Assembly: GCA_005281725.1 (NCBI GenBank)
Contig: SSBO01000009.1
Coordinates: 9,021,795-9,085,794, forward strand
Length of the DNA stretch: 64,000 nt
Direction: 5' to 3'
Origin: Wuchereria bancrofti
Lineage: Eukaryota > Nematoda > Chromadorea > Rhabditida > Onchocercidae
Shown here piece by piece: positions 1 through 13,200 of the stretch. Each line of letters starts with the position of its first letter. The first letter of the stretch is position 1. A program made the position numbers and the translations under genes. Under the pieces are notes generated by a model, which saw nothing but the letters and a program-made list of their open reading frames with translations, ran no database searches and had not been told where the DNA came from.

Positions 1-359
1 GTAGTTCTGAAAATTTAAAAAAGAAAAAAAATTAAAAGCCAAAACATTAAATTATACACAATATTAAGTAAATAAAAAACAAACTTTCAACAAATGTTAT
101 TTGCCCAGAATGGGCTATTAAAAAAAGAACAAAAGAGAAAAATAAAAGAAAGACAACTGAATTCAATGTAATTCGATTTCAAGCAAGTCGTGATCGAGTT
201 TTATGAAAGCAGAAAAAACTGCTCTTCACAAGTTTTTTGATTTTAATTATTTGATTATGTGCAAAAGATGAAGGACGTGTAAAATGACTACCAAAAATTG
301 CTCTGCATCCATTTTCCATACTTTGAATTCAATTGTCTTCACATTAAGTTAACTTCAAA

Positions 360-625
360 CAAAAAAAATTTTTTTTTCAATTTTTTTATTATTTTTTTTG
401 TTTTTTTCTTTTTTTTCCTTTTTTTTTCTTTTTTTTTGGATTTTTTGTTTTTTATTTTTATTTTTCTTTTTTTTTTCTTTTTTTTCCTTTTTTTTTCTTT
501 TTATCCTTTTTTTCCTTTTTTTTTCTTTTTTTTTCTTTTTTTCCTTTTTTCTCTTTTTTTTCTTTTTTTTTTCTTTTTTTCTTTTTTTTCTTTTTTTTCT
601 TTTTTTTTCTTTTTTTTTTTTTTTT
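360..625 (+). repeat. Polypyrimidine tract (T-runs punctuated by C)
   Basis: About 265 nt of almost uninterrupted pyrimidines on the plus strand, built from runs of T separated by single or paired C, giving an irregular T5-9C repeat. The low-complexity Phe- or Lys-rich reading frames here are by-products and not genes. It lies just downstream of the minus-strand zinc-finger exons. Confidence 0.9.
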
Positions 626-721
626 GAAACTGACTAACCCGCTTGACCGCTCTTGTTGGAGGAGATGAAGAATTGGAACAGGCGGCGACAGGTTCCACCG
701 CACGGGGAACGCCAAATGATG

Positions 722-1215
722 TTATTGGCCTGAAAGAAAAATTCACTGATTAGGAAATCTCTGGAATCAATTTTATCAATGTTTTGCTTTCTGTAGTCAA
801 TCAAATTTTCTTTTTGTTTCCAATTTTTGCTTTATAAATTTTCAAAATATTTCTCACCTGGAACGAAGAGGTAGTGCGTATCCTCTTCTCTCCCCGCAAG
901 ATTTAGTCTGCGGCGCTTCACCTGTCTCTCGTTCATTACGACCGCGCATGCCCTCGGGCACCAATCAAGGGCATGCAATTCCACCGCAGCTGTTTTCTGC
1001 TCGGTCGTAAATGAGGGTGGTAGCAGGAGATAATGCCCACAACGGGCACAGAAACCTGGAATATGAATAGTTAATGAATTTGCGTTTTTTAGGCCGAATC
1101 AAATGTACAACTAGAAATATCACTTTAAAGTACTTACCATCCTGCTTGTGTATTCTCGACGCATGGATGCGCCACCCTTTCAGTGTCTCGAACCGCCTGT
1201 CGCAGATGCCGCACA
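722..1215 (-). CDS. C2H2 zinc-finger protein, 5'-partial, 3' exons
   Basis: Two good exons are visible on the minus strand: 1215-1138 and 1055-858, each with a pyrimidine-rich AG acceptor and a GT donor (GTAAGT and GTGAGA). The first encodes a C2H2 finger (VCGICDRRF...HASRIHK, spacing C-x2-C-x12-H-x4-H). The second is open for all 198 nt only in the frame that continues from it, and starts with FCARCGHYLL, a second Cys pair. Splicing to an acceptor at 729 in the same phase gives two more residues and a stop at 722. Another frame of that last exon stays open to 634 and contains SPCGGTCRRLFQFF, so the 3' end is uncertain. No start codon or earlier exon was found. The exons are clearly more GC-rich than the other genes here. 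Function unknown; it could be a nucleic-acid-binding host protein or the N-terminal finger of a retroelement protein. Confidence 0.5.
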
Positions 1216-1252
1216 CTGAAAATAAAAAAATTATTTGCAATTGATTATCCAT

Positions 1253-1409
<157 letters not shown>

Positions 1410-1842
1410 GCAATAAAAAAAAAAAACAGTAAACAAAAATTTCTTCAGTTCCATTCTCTTTCATTCCTTTTCTCACTATCTCATTTAAATGATACCATTT
1501 AATTAAAACTAATTTCGGTCTTCCTTTTATTTTTTGTCAATTATAATATTAATCACAAATAATATAATAGCATTATTGGTTTTCTATTTTCAATTCTTTT
1601 TTTTTTGTTGTTGTTGCTAGGTTAACTTTTCCAATATTACTATTATTATTATTTTCGTTTTTTGTTTTTCGACTTTTTCATCATTTAATGATAAAATTCA
1701 ACATCAATTTTTATTGATATGTTAACATTTTTTATTCTACCCTTCCTTTTTTAATGGATGAAAAGGAAAGGGAAAGGAAATTTTGGTGAAATTATAACGA
1801 ATTTTTTAATCTTCATTATCATAGCGACTGACTGATTGGCTG

Positions 1843-1875
<33 letters not shown>

Positions 1876-2393
1876 AATGATTTGCAAAAAATGTGTAATA
1901 ATTAAAGGATTTTAAGAGATGCTATAGTAATGTTGAAGGTGAGAGTGAAGTTTGTATAATGTTGTTTATATATGGAAGGAATAGATTAGAATCATTTTCA
2001 AGTGGGACTTTTCCAAATATTCAAAAGAGAAGAGAAAGCGGGAGAGAGAGAGAGGGAGGACGAAAAGAGAGAGAAAAAGAGACAAAGTTTGATCAAGATA
2101 GGACGAAAGGAAATTTTACTTCCAATTAAATAGAAAAGCGGTACCAATAATCGACGAAACGGAATGAAAAAAGAAAGGGATAGAAAGAGAAGAGGAAGAG
2201 GAAGAAGAAAGAAAAAGAGAAAAGAGGATGAAGATGAGAAATTGCTGATCACTAATGGAGGACGATGGTGGTGATGGTGACCTTGGTATTTGTCAACCAA
2301 TGTCATGGAATCAATCTATTCGCTTAATGTCATCAACATTATCATCATCATCTCAAGTCAACCAAAAATAAGATTAAACTGTCTATTCAAATT

Positions 2394-2570
2394 CGAATTA
2401 AAGAATAGGGTAAAATGGAATGGAACTGAGTGGAATGGAATGGAATAGAATAGATTAGAATAGAATAGGAATAGAATTTAACAGAATAGAATAAATAAAA
2501 TAGAACAGAATAGAATAAAATAGAGCGGGATAGAATAAAATAGAACAGAATAGAATGGGAAAGAGCGGAA
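2394..2570 (+). repeat. Degenerate (TAGAA)n pentanucleotide repeat
   Basis: Tandem variants of GAATA/TAGAA/TGGAA run for about 175 bp with frequent single-base changes. The minus-strand reading frame through it (Ser/Phe/Tyr/Leu-rich) is a by-product. Confidence 0.8.
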
Positions 2571-3267
2571 AAAAAAGAAAGATTAGAAGGATAAAAGATT
2601 AACGCATTGATTATAATCACAAATTCCTATCATTTAACAATAGTTGATTTCATTTGTTGATTGATCAATAAGAGAAATATTAAGGTTTGAAAAAGGAATA
2701 AACAAAATATTAGAAAAGGAAGCATACAAAGAGAATGATGATGATGAAGTGGTATTGAGAAAAAGTGATGTGGAGATATTAAAATTTTCAAAAAGTAAAC
2801 TAAATTCAACCAGGAAATGAAGGCTAACTATTGCTAATACAAACGAACGAAATAACCAGGCAACCAAACAACCAAGCAACCAATCAAACAACCACAAGCA
2901 ATCAAGCAACCAAACAACCAAACAGTCAACCAGATACAATCATCAAATAATAGCAACATTGATATTGAAAGTAACAATGAAAAGAATTTATTTTCTCTCT
3001 CTCTCCCTCTCTATCCTACTCTCTCTTAGAACATATTTGATATAAAAACTTTTTTTTTTCAATTCAGAATTTTTTGAATTAATTAAGATTATATACTAAA
3101 TTATTTTAATTTCTTTATGTTTCATTTGGTTGTGATATCTTAAAATTTTTGAGATGAATCGATTGATAAACAAATAAACGAACAAGCGAATGGACGAATG
3201 AATGACTGGAACATACAGGAGGACGAAATGGACAGACAAACAGATTTTAACGGACGGACAGGTGTGT

Positions 3268-3312
3268 ACAGACACACACACACACACACACATTTGTACA
3301 CACACACACGCA
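3268..3312 (+). repeat. (CA)n microsatellite, interrupted
   Basis: Two blocks of alternating CA separated by a short interruption, giving His/Thr- or Cys/Val-rich shadow frames. Confidence 0.85.
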
Positions 3313-3906
3313 CGAGATTGTCGGTCTGTATTCTTGTGACCGTAAAAATATCATACCTGTTATTATCACTATAATATTTATCATCATCAATCGCTGATGA
3401 ATCATTCAATGAAGTATTTTTTTTTTTTTGCTATGACATTATCAACTGATCGTATTTCTCTTTTGCAAGTGATATCTGATATATGTTATTATCAGATTAA
3501 TTAAATAGTATTTATTAATTTTTGATTAATATTTATTTAAATGTTTTATTGTATATTATATTGATATGATAGGTTTGTATCAGCATTATATGTTAAAACA
3601 GTATTTAATCAATTACTGTTATTAGCACTGGCACGATCAATTATTGTCTTATTAAGTTCTGATTAATATTTAATTAAATATTTTATTAAATATTATACTC
3701 ATGCAATATTAGTTTTACTTGTTAAATTAGTAATTAATCGATTACAATCATTATTACTATTTGTAATGACTTATTATTTAATTAATTACTGTTGCTAATT
3801 ACTCATTTAATGTATCTCAATTCAACTTTTTTTTATTGAATGGAAATTTTATTTGGCTATTGATTATTACTACTACTACTAATAATAATAATAATTAAAT
3901 AATATG

Positions 3907-3914
3907 TTGCAGTA
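3907..3914 (+). promoter_or_regulatory. Splice acceptor 2 nt before the giant gene's ATG
   Basis: TTGCAG ends at 3912, only 2 nt before the ATG at 3915. No coding exon precedes it, so it is either the site of spliced-leader addition or the end of a 5'UTR intron. Its position supports 3915 as the start. Confidence 0.5.
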
Positions 3915-4293
3915 ATGATAAAACATGATTTAAAATGGATAAAATTAAAATCTCAACAATATTATCATCATTTGTCTTATTGGCATATGACTACGTTATC
4001 AACGATCAACGATCAATTATTATCATTTATCAGTGTTAACGATATGATTATTGAAGTATTACTATCTTCATTTCGAATATTTTGCTATCACTTTTCCTCA
4101 TCCATATTGCAACTATTAATTTTCAACCTAATACTACAAACCGTTTTATTACCATATGCTAATGGTAAAACAGATATTGCTATTACTAATTCTAATTCTA
4201 ATAATTCCGGCAATTCTGAAACGGATTCGTCATTATCATCATTACCGGATGATATTTTTGACATACATGAACCGATCAAAAATATTATTGGAG
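3915..4293 (+). other. N-terminal exon with signal peptide
   Basis: First exon of the giant gene, residues 1-126. A hydrophobic stretch at about residues 61-82 (LQLLIFNLILQTVLLPYANG) looks like a signal sequence, but it sits far from the first Met. A second in-frame ATG at 4044 (Met44) would shorten the leader. The acceptor just before 3915 favours the long form; signal-peptide logic favours Met44. A Ser/Asn-rich linker follows, with no domain recognised. Confidence 0.55.
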
Positions 4294-7200
4294 GTAATAA
4301 ATAATATTTGAATTTCTTTTTTTTTATTAGAAAACTTTTAAAATCAAATGAAAAAAAAACTCGTTTCAAAGTATATTCGCTACAAACAAATTTTTTTTCT
4401 GTTGTTTTTTAAAATTTTCTTCTCCTTTTTTAAAATGAAAAATGAAAAACAAAAACGAAGAAAAGTTTGATAGAAATTTGTTTTTCGTTCTCATAGCTAA
4501 CAGATATAATCAAATAACTAAGATCAGACGTAAAATATAAAAGCTTTTTACTATGCAAAAAAATGAAATGAATGCAATCAAAAAAATGATTTGAAAAAGA
4601 GGGGAGGGAGAGAGAGAGAGAGAGAGAGAGAGAAGAAAAGGGATTCATTAATTTATTCCTTCTTTTCCTTTTTAATTCTGAAAATTAATGTTTTCGATCA
4701 AATCATGGCTAAAAAAATATTTTGATTAAAGGATTTTAAAATTAACACGAAAACAGTATTTCGGTTATTTTGAATTAGTACTAGAAAGTAGTGTTTTGAT
4801 TAAATTATCTTAAAGTTAATAATAAGGAATTGCATGCGATTAAATTATTTGAAAATTGTCACCATGGAAGCATTTCGATTTAATTATTTCTAGCATTAAT
4901 GGTAGAGAGATATTTCAATTAAATTAATCATTAGTCTTTCAAAAACATATTATTTTCCTATTTATTTATTTATTTTTTGTAATTTTACTGAAATTTTTGG
5001 AAGTTTTAAAAGATATTGCCAAATAAGCTATGAAATTTCATAAGATCACTTTTTGACTTTCTTAAAATGAGAGATATTATTAAATCCTAAATTTATTATT
5101 TAAGGTTTAATGACTTTAGGAATAGAAGTCAGATTAATATGATTTAAAGATATATTTAAAAATGATAAATAAATGAATAAATGAAATTCGAAAAGCAGAA
5201 AAAATAATTGTAATATAATTTAAAATTTCCTTTTTTTCTTGATTATTAATCTATCCATATTATTAACTTTTATTTTCGCTTTTTTTCGAAATAAAAAAAA
5301 AAAAGTCTTTCCAAAGGTAAATAAACACATATATCTTATTCACAGGTGTGTATTCAAGTAATATAACTTTGTATTATCGTAATTCGCCATATCATGTCCA
5401 AACCGATTTGACAATTGAGACGAATGCCGTTTTAACAATCGAAACTGGTGTACGAATTTATTTCGATAATGGTATTGGTATTAAAATTAAAGGAACTATA
5501 AGGGCTATGGTTAGTATTATTATGACTGTCGTTATTACTATTATTATGTATTATAATTATAATTATTATTTAATGTTATTATTATAATATTATTATTCGT
5601 ATTCTTACGGATAATGGAATTTCATTATTAAACAATGATTTTATAGGGCGATAAGTTCCCTTTCTTTTTTCCTTTTTTTCGTTTTTTATTTTTTTGTCAC
5701 ATTTAGATTATATTTAAGTGAAATTTCACACATAATAAAATAACATCGTATTTACATGTAACAATTAATAATAAAATATTTTATAAATATTTACGTGAAA
5801 ATAACACGTTTCATATAAAATTAGTTTTACGCATATTCATTTATTACACGTGATATTAGAAAAAGCAAAAAAAAAAAGAAAATGGAGTTATTAAAAAAAG
5901 ACTAAGTAAATTTAAATTAGCTATTTATAATTTTTAATTTTCTTTTCAAATCTGTATATTTCGTTCTTTTTTTACTTTTTAAGAATTCCAATATTACATA
6001 TTAAAATTTGGAGAAAATGACTGGCTAAAACTTGTTTTATTTGATTGTATTTTTTCTTTCATTCTTTTGTTGAAGGTTGAAATGATACACAATGTGAATG
6101 ATACATGACAGAACATTTCAAAAAAAAGTCATCGTTCTTCCTCAATAAAAATAAGAAATGATCGAATAATGTTTGCAAAAGACTATTTGAAAAATTTTTC
6201 TTCCTTCAACTTTTTTTCTCATTCTTTTTTTATCTCTTTTTGTTCTCCAAATTTTTCACAAATTTGAAATTTTAATTTTAAATATTATTGCGTGAGAAAC
6301 TGACAAAAATTTTGCACAACTGAGTTTGTTTCAATTTTTTTTTTGCATTATTTGAAAAAAAAAAATGAAGGAAATTTGAAATTTGTGATAAATAAGAATT
6401 AGAAGTAAAACGCTTTAATGTAAAAAAGAAAATGAATCATTTAATATTGATATATTATTTTAAAATGAATCACGCAAGAAAAAAAATAGCAAAAACTAAA
6501 GAAGAAAGAAGTGCATTACTAAAATTTTAATTGAATAAATAGTTGATAATGGAAAAAAAAAGCAAAAGAAACAGCGAATGTTGAGGAAATTTCATTTTTT
6601 AATTTTTGTTTTTTAAAAAAAGAAAACTTTCAAAAATACATGTAAATAAAAAAAAAAATAAAAGCAAAATTGATAAAATGCATAAGATTCCGTATCAAAT
6701 TATCAGCCAACTATAGTAGCTTTAAAAACAAAAATGAAATGCCTTAGTTGGCATTCATTCTTTTCCCATTTTTTCTTTTGTTTTTCTAAGAGAATATGAA
6801 AGCCTTCTTATCCTTTTATTTATTTATTCATTTGGTTTCTCTCCTTTTTTTTTTCATTTTTACTTTATTTTCTTACTTTTCATTTCTAAAATGATTTTTT
6901 TTTTCAAAAAAAAGGAGAGAAAAGATTAAAAATGGGCAGCGATAAGGAACAAAAAAAAAAAGAAAGAACGAAAAAACGAAATCTGAAATGAAATTGAAAT
7001 TTAATTGATGTAAAAAGAAGAAAAACGAGAAATAGGCTTAGAATAATTAAACTGTAAAAGAAAATAAAATTATCGGCTATAATAAAAATTGTCATTTTCA
7101 CGGTGCGTTATGATTATTAATTAGTTGAATGTAAAAAGAAAAAAAAAAGAAAGCAGGAAAAGATTTCAAAACTTCCCATTTTTTTCAAAAAAAATTTTCT

Positions 7201-10200
7201 TAAATTACATAAATGAGAATGAAACACAAATAAAAAAAATTGATTAATAATGTTATCTTGTGCTTACGAATTTTTTTTTAAGAAATATATATTTAATTTG
7301 AAATGCATATATTCATATGACATTACTATCACACTAATTCTTGATTAATGAATAATTAAATTTTCGATAAAAATATTTGTCAGGGAAATGAATTTGCTCA
7401 TATTCAAATGTTACCTTATCAACAAATTATCAATTATGATTTGCAAATGCCACAATTTCGTCTTATTGATGGAACATCCGTACGACAGGGACGATTACAA
7501 ATTAAATTTCAAAATCGTTGGCGGTCAATTTGTACAAAGCTAACAAAGTTAGTTATATATTCTAATATTAACTTTCTTACCTTTTTTCTCTTCTTCTTTT
7601 TACATTTTATTCATTCCAAATAATAATTAAATCAGTAATTTATTTCCATTTCTAATATTATCCGCTGAAAGAGGAGAAAAAATGTATTACAATTGTTTGC
7701 TTCGTTTCTAATATTATCGATTTCTATTGTTTCTATCGATAAATGAATTTAATTAAATGATTCTTCCGTTTCTATTTTTAATATAATCCATTGACTCGTC
7801 CATTTTTCATTTCGTCATTGAAAATGATTTATAAGATTTTGCTGTTAAGAAAAAATAATTTCTTTTTTTTTCCTAAAACAAAAACAATTTTTTATTTTTA
7901 ATTTTAACTCCAATCAAATTATATTCAATATAGCAGCTGTAGAAAGCTAATATATTCGAATATATTTCATAAATATTATTAATGAGTGAAATTAATAAAA
8001 AATGATTATGAAGATAAATATGTTCAAGTGGAATCTTTTTTTAAATAATTTAAAATTTAGCAAATAAATAATTAACGAAAGAAATATAATTATTTTAAAC
8101 ACGATTTCTTTTACTTTTTTTTCCTGCTTTTTCCTTTTTTTTAAATTAAAAACATTTTACTTTCATTAAAAAATTCATTTGATCATATGCAATTAACAAA
8201 AAATTACTCTGAAGAATTTTATTATCTATAGATAATAATAATAGTTATGTCTACCACTTATCAATTATCATCACATGACTGAATCTTTTTTTCAAAAAAA
8301 AAAAATCTTTTAAATCTCTTTACAAAAAAGTAAATATTTCATAAATAAATATTCTTCATCTCGAAGATTTTTCATCTCGAAAAGATTTTTTTACGTTTTT
8401 TTTTTTTGTTTTTTTTTTGTTTTAATATGATAGCATATGTCATTTCTGATAAATAATAAAATTTCAAACTTTTTTAGATGAAAGATTTTTAAAATGTAAA
8501 AGTTTAAAAAATATGAAAAAGAAATGAAAAAATATTGTAGCTGGACATCAACAGATATTAGCACAGCATGTCGATCAATGGGTTTCAATGATGGCGGTAT
8601 GTTTTCTAATATAGCCTCTTCTTTTTTCAAAAAATTTTAAATTTCTTCATAAAAATTATGTGTGACACAAAAAAAAAGAAAAAACGGAAAATAAACTCAT
8701 GCTATGATAACTGTAATTTATTCTAATTAATTAAAAACGGTCAAATTTTGATGAAGAAAATTTTAATAATTTAAAAAAATTAAACTACCATAAAGAAATA
8801 TTTATAAAAGCATTAGAAATTTTACAAACGCAATTATTTTATTTCACACATTTAAGGTTTTTGGAAATGGTATGAACGAAATAACGATACATTTCCATTT
8901 GTGATGCCATATCCGAAATGTCCACCAAATGTTTCATCATTATGGGATTGTGAAGGATTTAGCAATCCTAATGCAATACCATTAAGTGAAAATCTTTGCC
9001 AAGGTGAAGATGATTTAGGAATTCGTTGCTGGGGAATACCGGTATTTCTTGGATCAGAAAAACATTGGAAAGGTAAATTTTTTTTTTGCTTCTAATAAAG
9101 TTAACTAACTAATTATTGCTTCATTTTTATTTAATTTCTTTTAACAATAAATAAAAAGTGAAAAAAATGAGTAAAATTGTTTGAAATTTACTTACACATT
9201 TTTTATATTTGAATTTTTTCATATTTCAAATCGTCAAAATAAGAATTGAAGGATAAATTTGAGACTGAAAATCTTTATGTAAAACTTTTTGTAAAAACTT
9301 TCTGATATTAACTCATTCCTGCATTCTTTTTTGCTATTATTATTATTATTGTTATTACCAAAATTGTTGTTAATTTTTTATCAATTCTTATAATATATAT
9401 CAATATTTAATTGTTTTTTGAATTTATTTGTAATTTCAATTTTATCCTTTTCTTCTTCCAGCATTTCCAATGTAAAAGTAAGTACTTTAAATTACTATTA
9501 ATTATAGGCTTGCAAATATTCTCATCATCATTACAGTATGTAAATTCCGATCCTGATATGGTTGCTTTACATCAGGAATCTACTAGTAAACTTGAATTTG
9601 TTGATATACTATATGCTGGATACGATTGGTAATTGTGCTTTATTATTTCTTTCATTTTCATTAAAATTAAACAAGATAAATACTAAAGTATATTATTTAA
9701 AATTTTCTACAAAATAGATCCTTTTATAGGAGATTTTATATGAAAATAATTTCTAAAAGAAACATTCAAAATTTTTCATTGTTAGCAAACATTTATAATA
9801 TTATATAAAATAATTTAAATCGAACAAAAAAAGAGAGAAAATAGAAAGTTTTGTTAATATTTTTGTTAAATTTAATTTTCCGTAATCTTTTCGTTAGATT
9901 TAAAAAAAAAAAAGGATCAGCTTGTTAATTAGCATATTTTATTATTATTGTTATTATTATTTGCTGTTAATTGAAGGTCAACCAAAAATACAACAGCATC
10001 AGTTTGGATTGAAGGTATTCCACCGATTATGAATGGCCTTCGGATCGAGAGAAGTGCCGGTGATGCTATTCATCTTGAACAACTCACCGGTCCTGTTGTC
10101 ATTGCTAATTCAACCATCCGTAATAATAGGTATTATTCATTGGAATTGAATATTCATTCGAGCTGAAGCAAAAAATGGGAAGAAAAAGAAAAGAAAGAAA

Positions 10201-13200
10201 ATCGATTATCAAAATTTTTTTTCGCATTTTAGTCCAATAATGTAAATAAATTATTTACAATAGTAAAAATAAATTCATATCAAGAAAAGCGAAATTTTTG
10301 TAATTTCAATTAGTAAAATGAAATAAATCATTTTGGCTAATTTTTTTCAGGGGAATTATTATGGTTTCAATCACCTAGCTTACTTTTTTTTTGTTTTTCT
10401 TTTTTTTGAGGAAAATTTTTATAATTAATTTCTTTTTGTTTTGAAGGGTGAATGTCTCAATTCTAACTAGTTAGCTAACTTTTTTGTCTTTTTCTATGTA
10501 AAGGTGAATTATGTTAAAATGAACATAGGCATGTTTTTGCAATATTTTCGCAACTTTCGAATTTCATTGAAAGTGAATTAATATTTTTCTAATTATTTTA
10601 CCTGAATCTTCTTTGACAATCATATTAATGATAATCCGACAGAAAAAGTGTTGAAGTGTTATTTATAAAATTTATTGAAAAGGAATTAATTCATCAAACT
10701 TTGTTTTCTTTACAATGTTTCATTTTTTACATAATTTATCACTTTTCATAGAATGGGATTTTTGTCAGTTAATTTTAGAGGTCATGGAATAGCGGTAATA
10801 AACACTACTGATGGCCGAGTTTTTATTAATATGACAACTATTACCGGGAATTACGGTGATGGTATACATTATCGTGAAGGATATGACACGTCTTGGCATT
10901 CTGCCATATCTAGTAAGCGTGGTATATTACTGTAGGCTTTCTCATTTTCCACGTACGGTATTGCAATTACCGTATGTTTGGGTTAATGTTCAGTTGAAGT
11001 AACAAGAAAATTTAGTGATCAATCAAATGTACTGTCTACACTAATATCAATTAAATTATTCTGTTAAAATAATATTAATTAAAGATTAAATTATTCATTT
11101 AGCGAATACTGTACTGGTAAATTTCTAAGCGATTGTTTAAAAATTATCAATGAATTTTCTTAAAAATTCAACTGATTGCAAATTATTTTAATTTAGGTAA
11201 TGGAGCTGAGAAAGACTTAGTACAATTTCGAAATAATAAAAAGCCAAGATTGGATATGTGTACAGAACATAAAATACCGCATACTTTCTTTTTTCCACAT
11301 TTAATTCAAGCAAAGCTTATCAATGGAACAGTAATTGATGGTAACAATGCATCACCTTGTTGGATGGTAATTTCTTCTTTTCATTTGTAATGATTTTTTT
11401 TTCTATGACCTAGCAAACGCTGTATAATTGATCAATAATATTAATTGTTTCATTTATAGCAATTTTGATAATTTCATTCGTCAATTTTTTTTTTGTTTCT
11501 AATTTATTTGAGATTAACTTCATTAAAGGCTAACTTCAAAAATTAGCCTTGAGAGTAAAATTTGTTAAAAATATGCCAAACATTTCCCATTTCTTTCCTG
11601 CAGTATATGCATAACTTTATCTACCGTACGCATTTAGATAGTATCACTACCAACTAAATTACCATATACCTACAGTATACAATTTGTGGCAGTAAAAAAT
11701 GAAAATGATGAAAATCTGGATTCGGAAACTAGATTAATCATATGTGATGCAAATACGAATTATGATGGATGTGATGGTGAACGATATCGTATTCCAATTT
11801 TGAATAATATTCTCCCTCAAACAGTTTCATTCCGGTTATTTAATTATCATTCCATTTTAAATTTCTTTCTTAAATTGATCTTTTTTCTTCATCTTTTTGT
11901 TCATTATGTGTGCAAATATTGAGATATTTTCTAATTTGATAGTTAATTATGTTGGCACGCCGTAATCGGAAATTTAAAAATTTGGTCAAATTAATTAGCT
12001 TTCTATTTAATTAATTGTTTTATTGAGAGCTAGTTGATAGTTCGGTAATAATTCAATATTTGCTAATATTTTTCGATAAATTTCAGCATCTTTCAATTTA
12101 TCCAACTTAACGGTCGGATCGTTTTTCCGCTGAGTGGTTGAAGTTGTTTTTGCTTCAGATATAATCAAATTGCGACTGATATAGATAATAAAATAATGAT
12201 ATAAATAATGAAAAAGAAAAAATTTTTGCAGGACTACTGATCAACCAATATTTCTTTCATTGGAGCATATACCAAGTGGACTAAGTGGTCGAGTTGCTGG
12301 TGATATTAATTTAATTTTTCAAATTCATGCTTCCGTCACTGGTATGTTTGACAGTCTGTCGAAATTGTCATATGAAAAGAATGAAAAAAAGTTGAAGATT
12401 AATAAATATTTTAGTCAAATAATAGTAATTAGAATTTTCGTTTTACGACAACTTTAAATTCATTGGAAATTTCTGTGTTTTAATTTATATCATAATTTAA
12501 GTTTTAGCAATACTATAGCATCCTAAATGAGATCTCATTTAATTTATATTTCTTCATGATGAATGATTACAAAAGTTTAACTTAAATATATCTGACATTT
12601 TCTTACATATTCCTTTTCTTTTTATCCTTTTAGTAGCTAAGTTGAAATTTTCATTTCCAATTATAGATAAAGCATTTTACGGTTTAAATATAACGCATAC
12701 GCTAATAGCAAATAATACGGGAAATGGCATTTTGGCGCAAGATATACGTGAAAGAACAGTGTTAACAAATGTAACAATACTGGAAAATGAGGGAAATGCG
12801 GGATTTCTGGTGCGTGATGGTGCCGCAGATATATGGATTAATGCATCACGAATCAGTGACAATTGGGGTGACGGTATTAATATTTCATATGTTGGTGGTT
12901 CAATTACAATTAATGGTACCATAATTAGTGGCAATAAATGGCGTGGTTCGTCTCTTACTTTTCTTTTTAATATTTTTTGAAAGTTTTTAAATTAAATTTT
13001 TTTTTTGCCAAATTTATTATATTTAGCTTAATTAGCATTTGCATGCCAAATAGGTATGATCTTAACTGTAATCAAATAATATACTGAAAAAAATATCTAA
13101 ATTTTTTAGTTCCACGTTTAAAATTTTAATCAGTAATAACAGCAATTAATAAATGCTAAAAAAAACATTCGTTATGATATTAAATAGAAAGATCAAATTA

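Noticed and set aside
298..746. Open frames of 80-109 codons on both strands rich in Phe or Lys
   Set aside because: By-products of the polypyrimidine tract; no complexity and no homology.
9463..9479. A mini-exon between exons 5 and 6 of the giant gene (acceptor TTCTTCCAG, donor GTAAGT-like)
   Set aside because: In the required phase it gives a stop after four codons; direct joining of exon 5 to 9508 keeps the frame.
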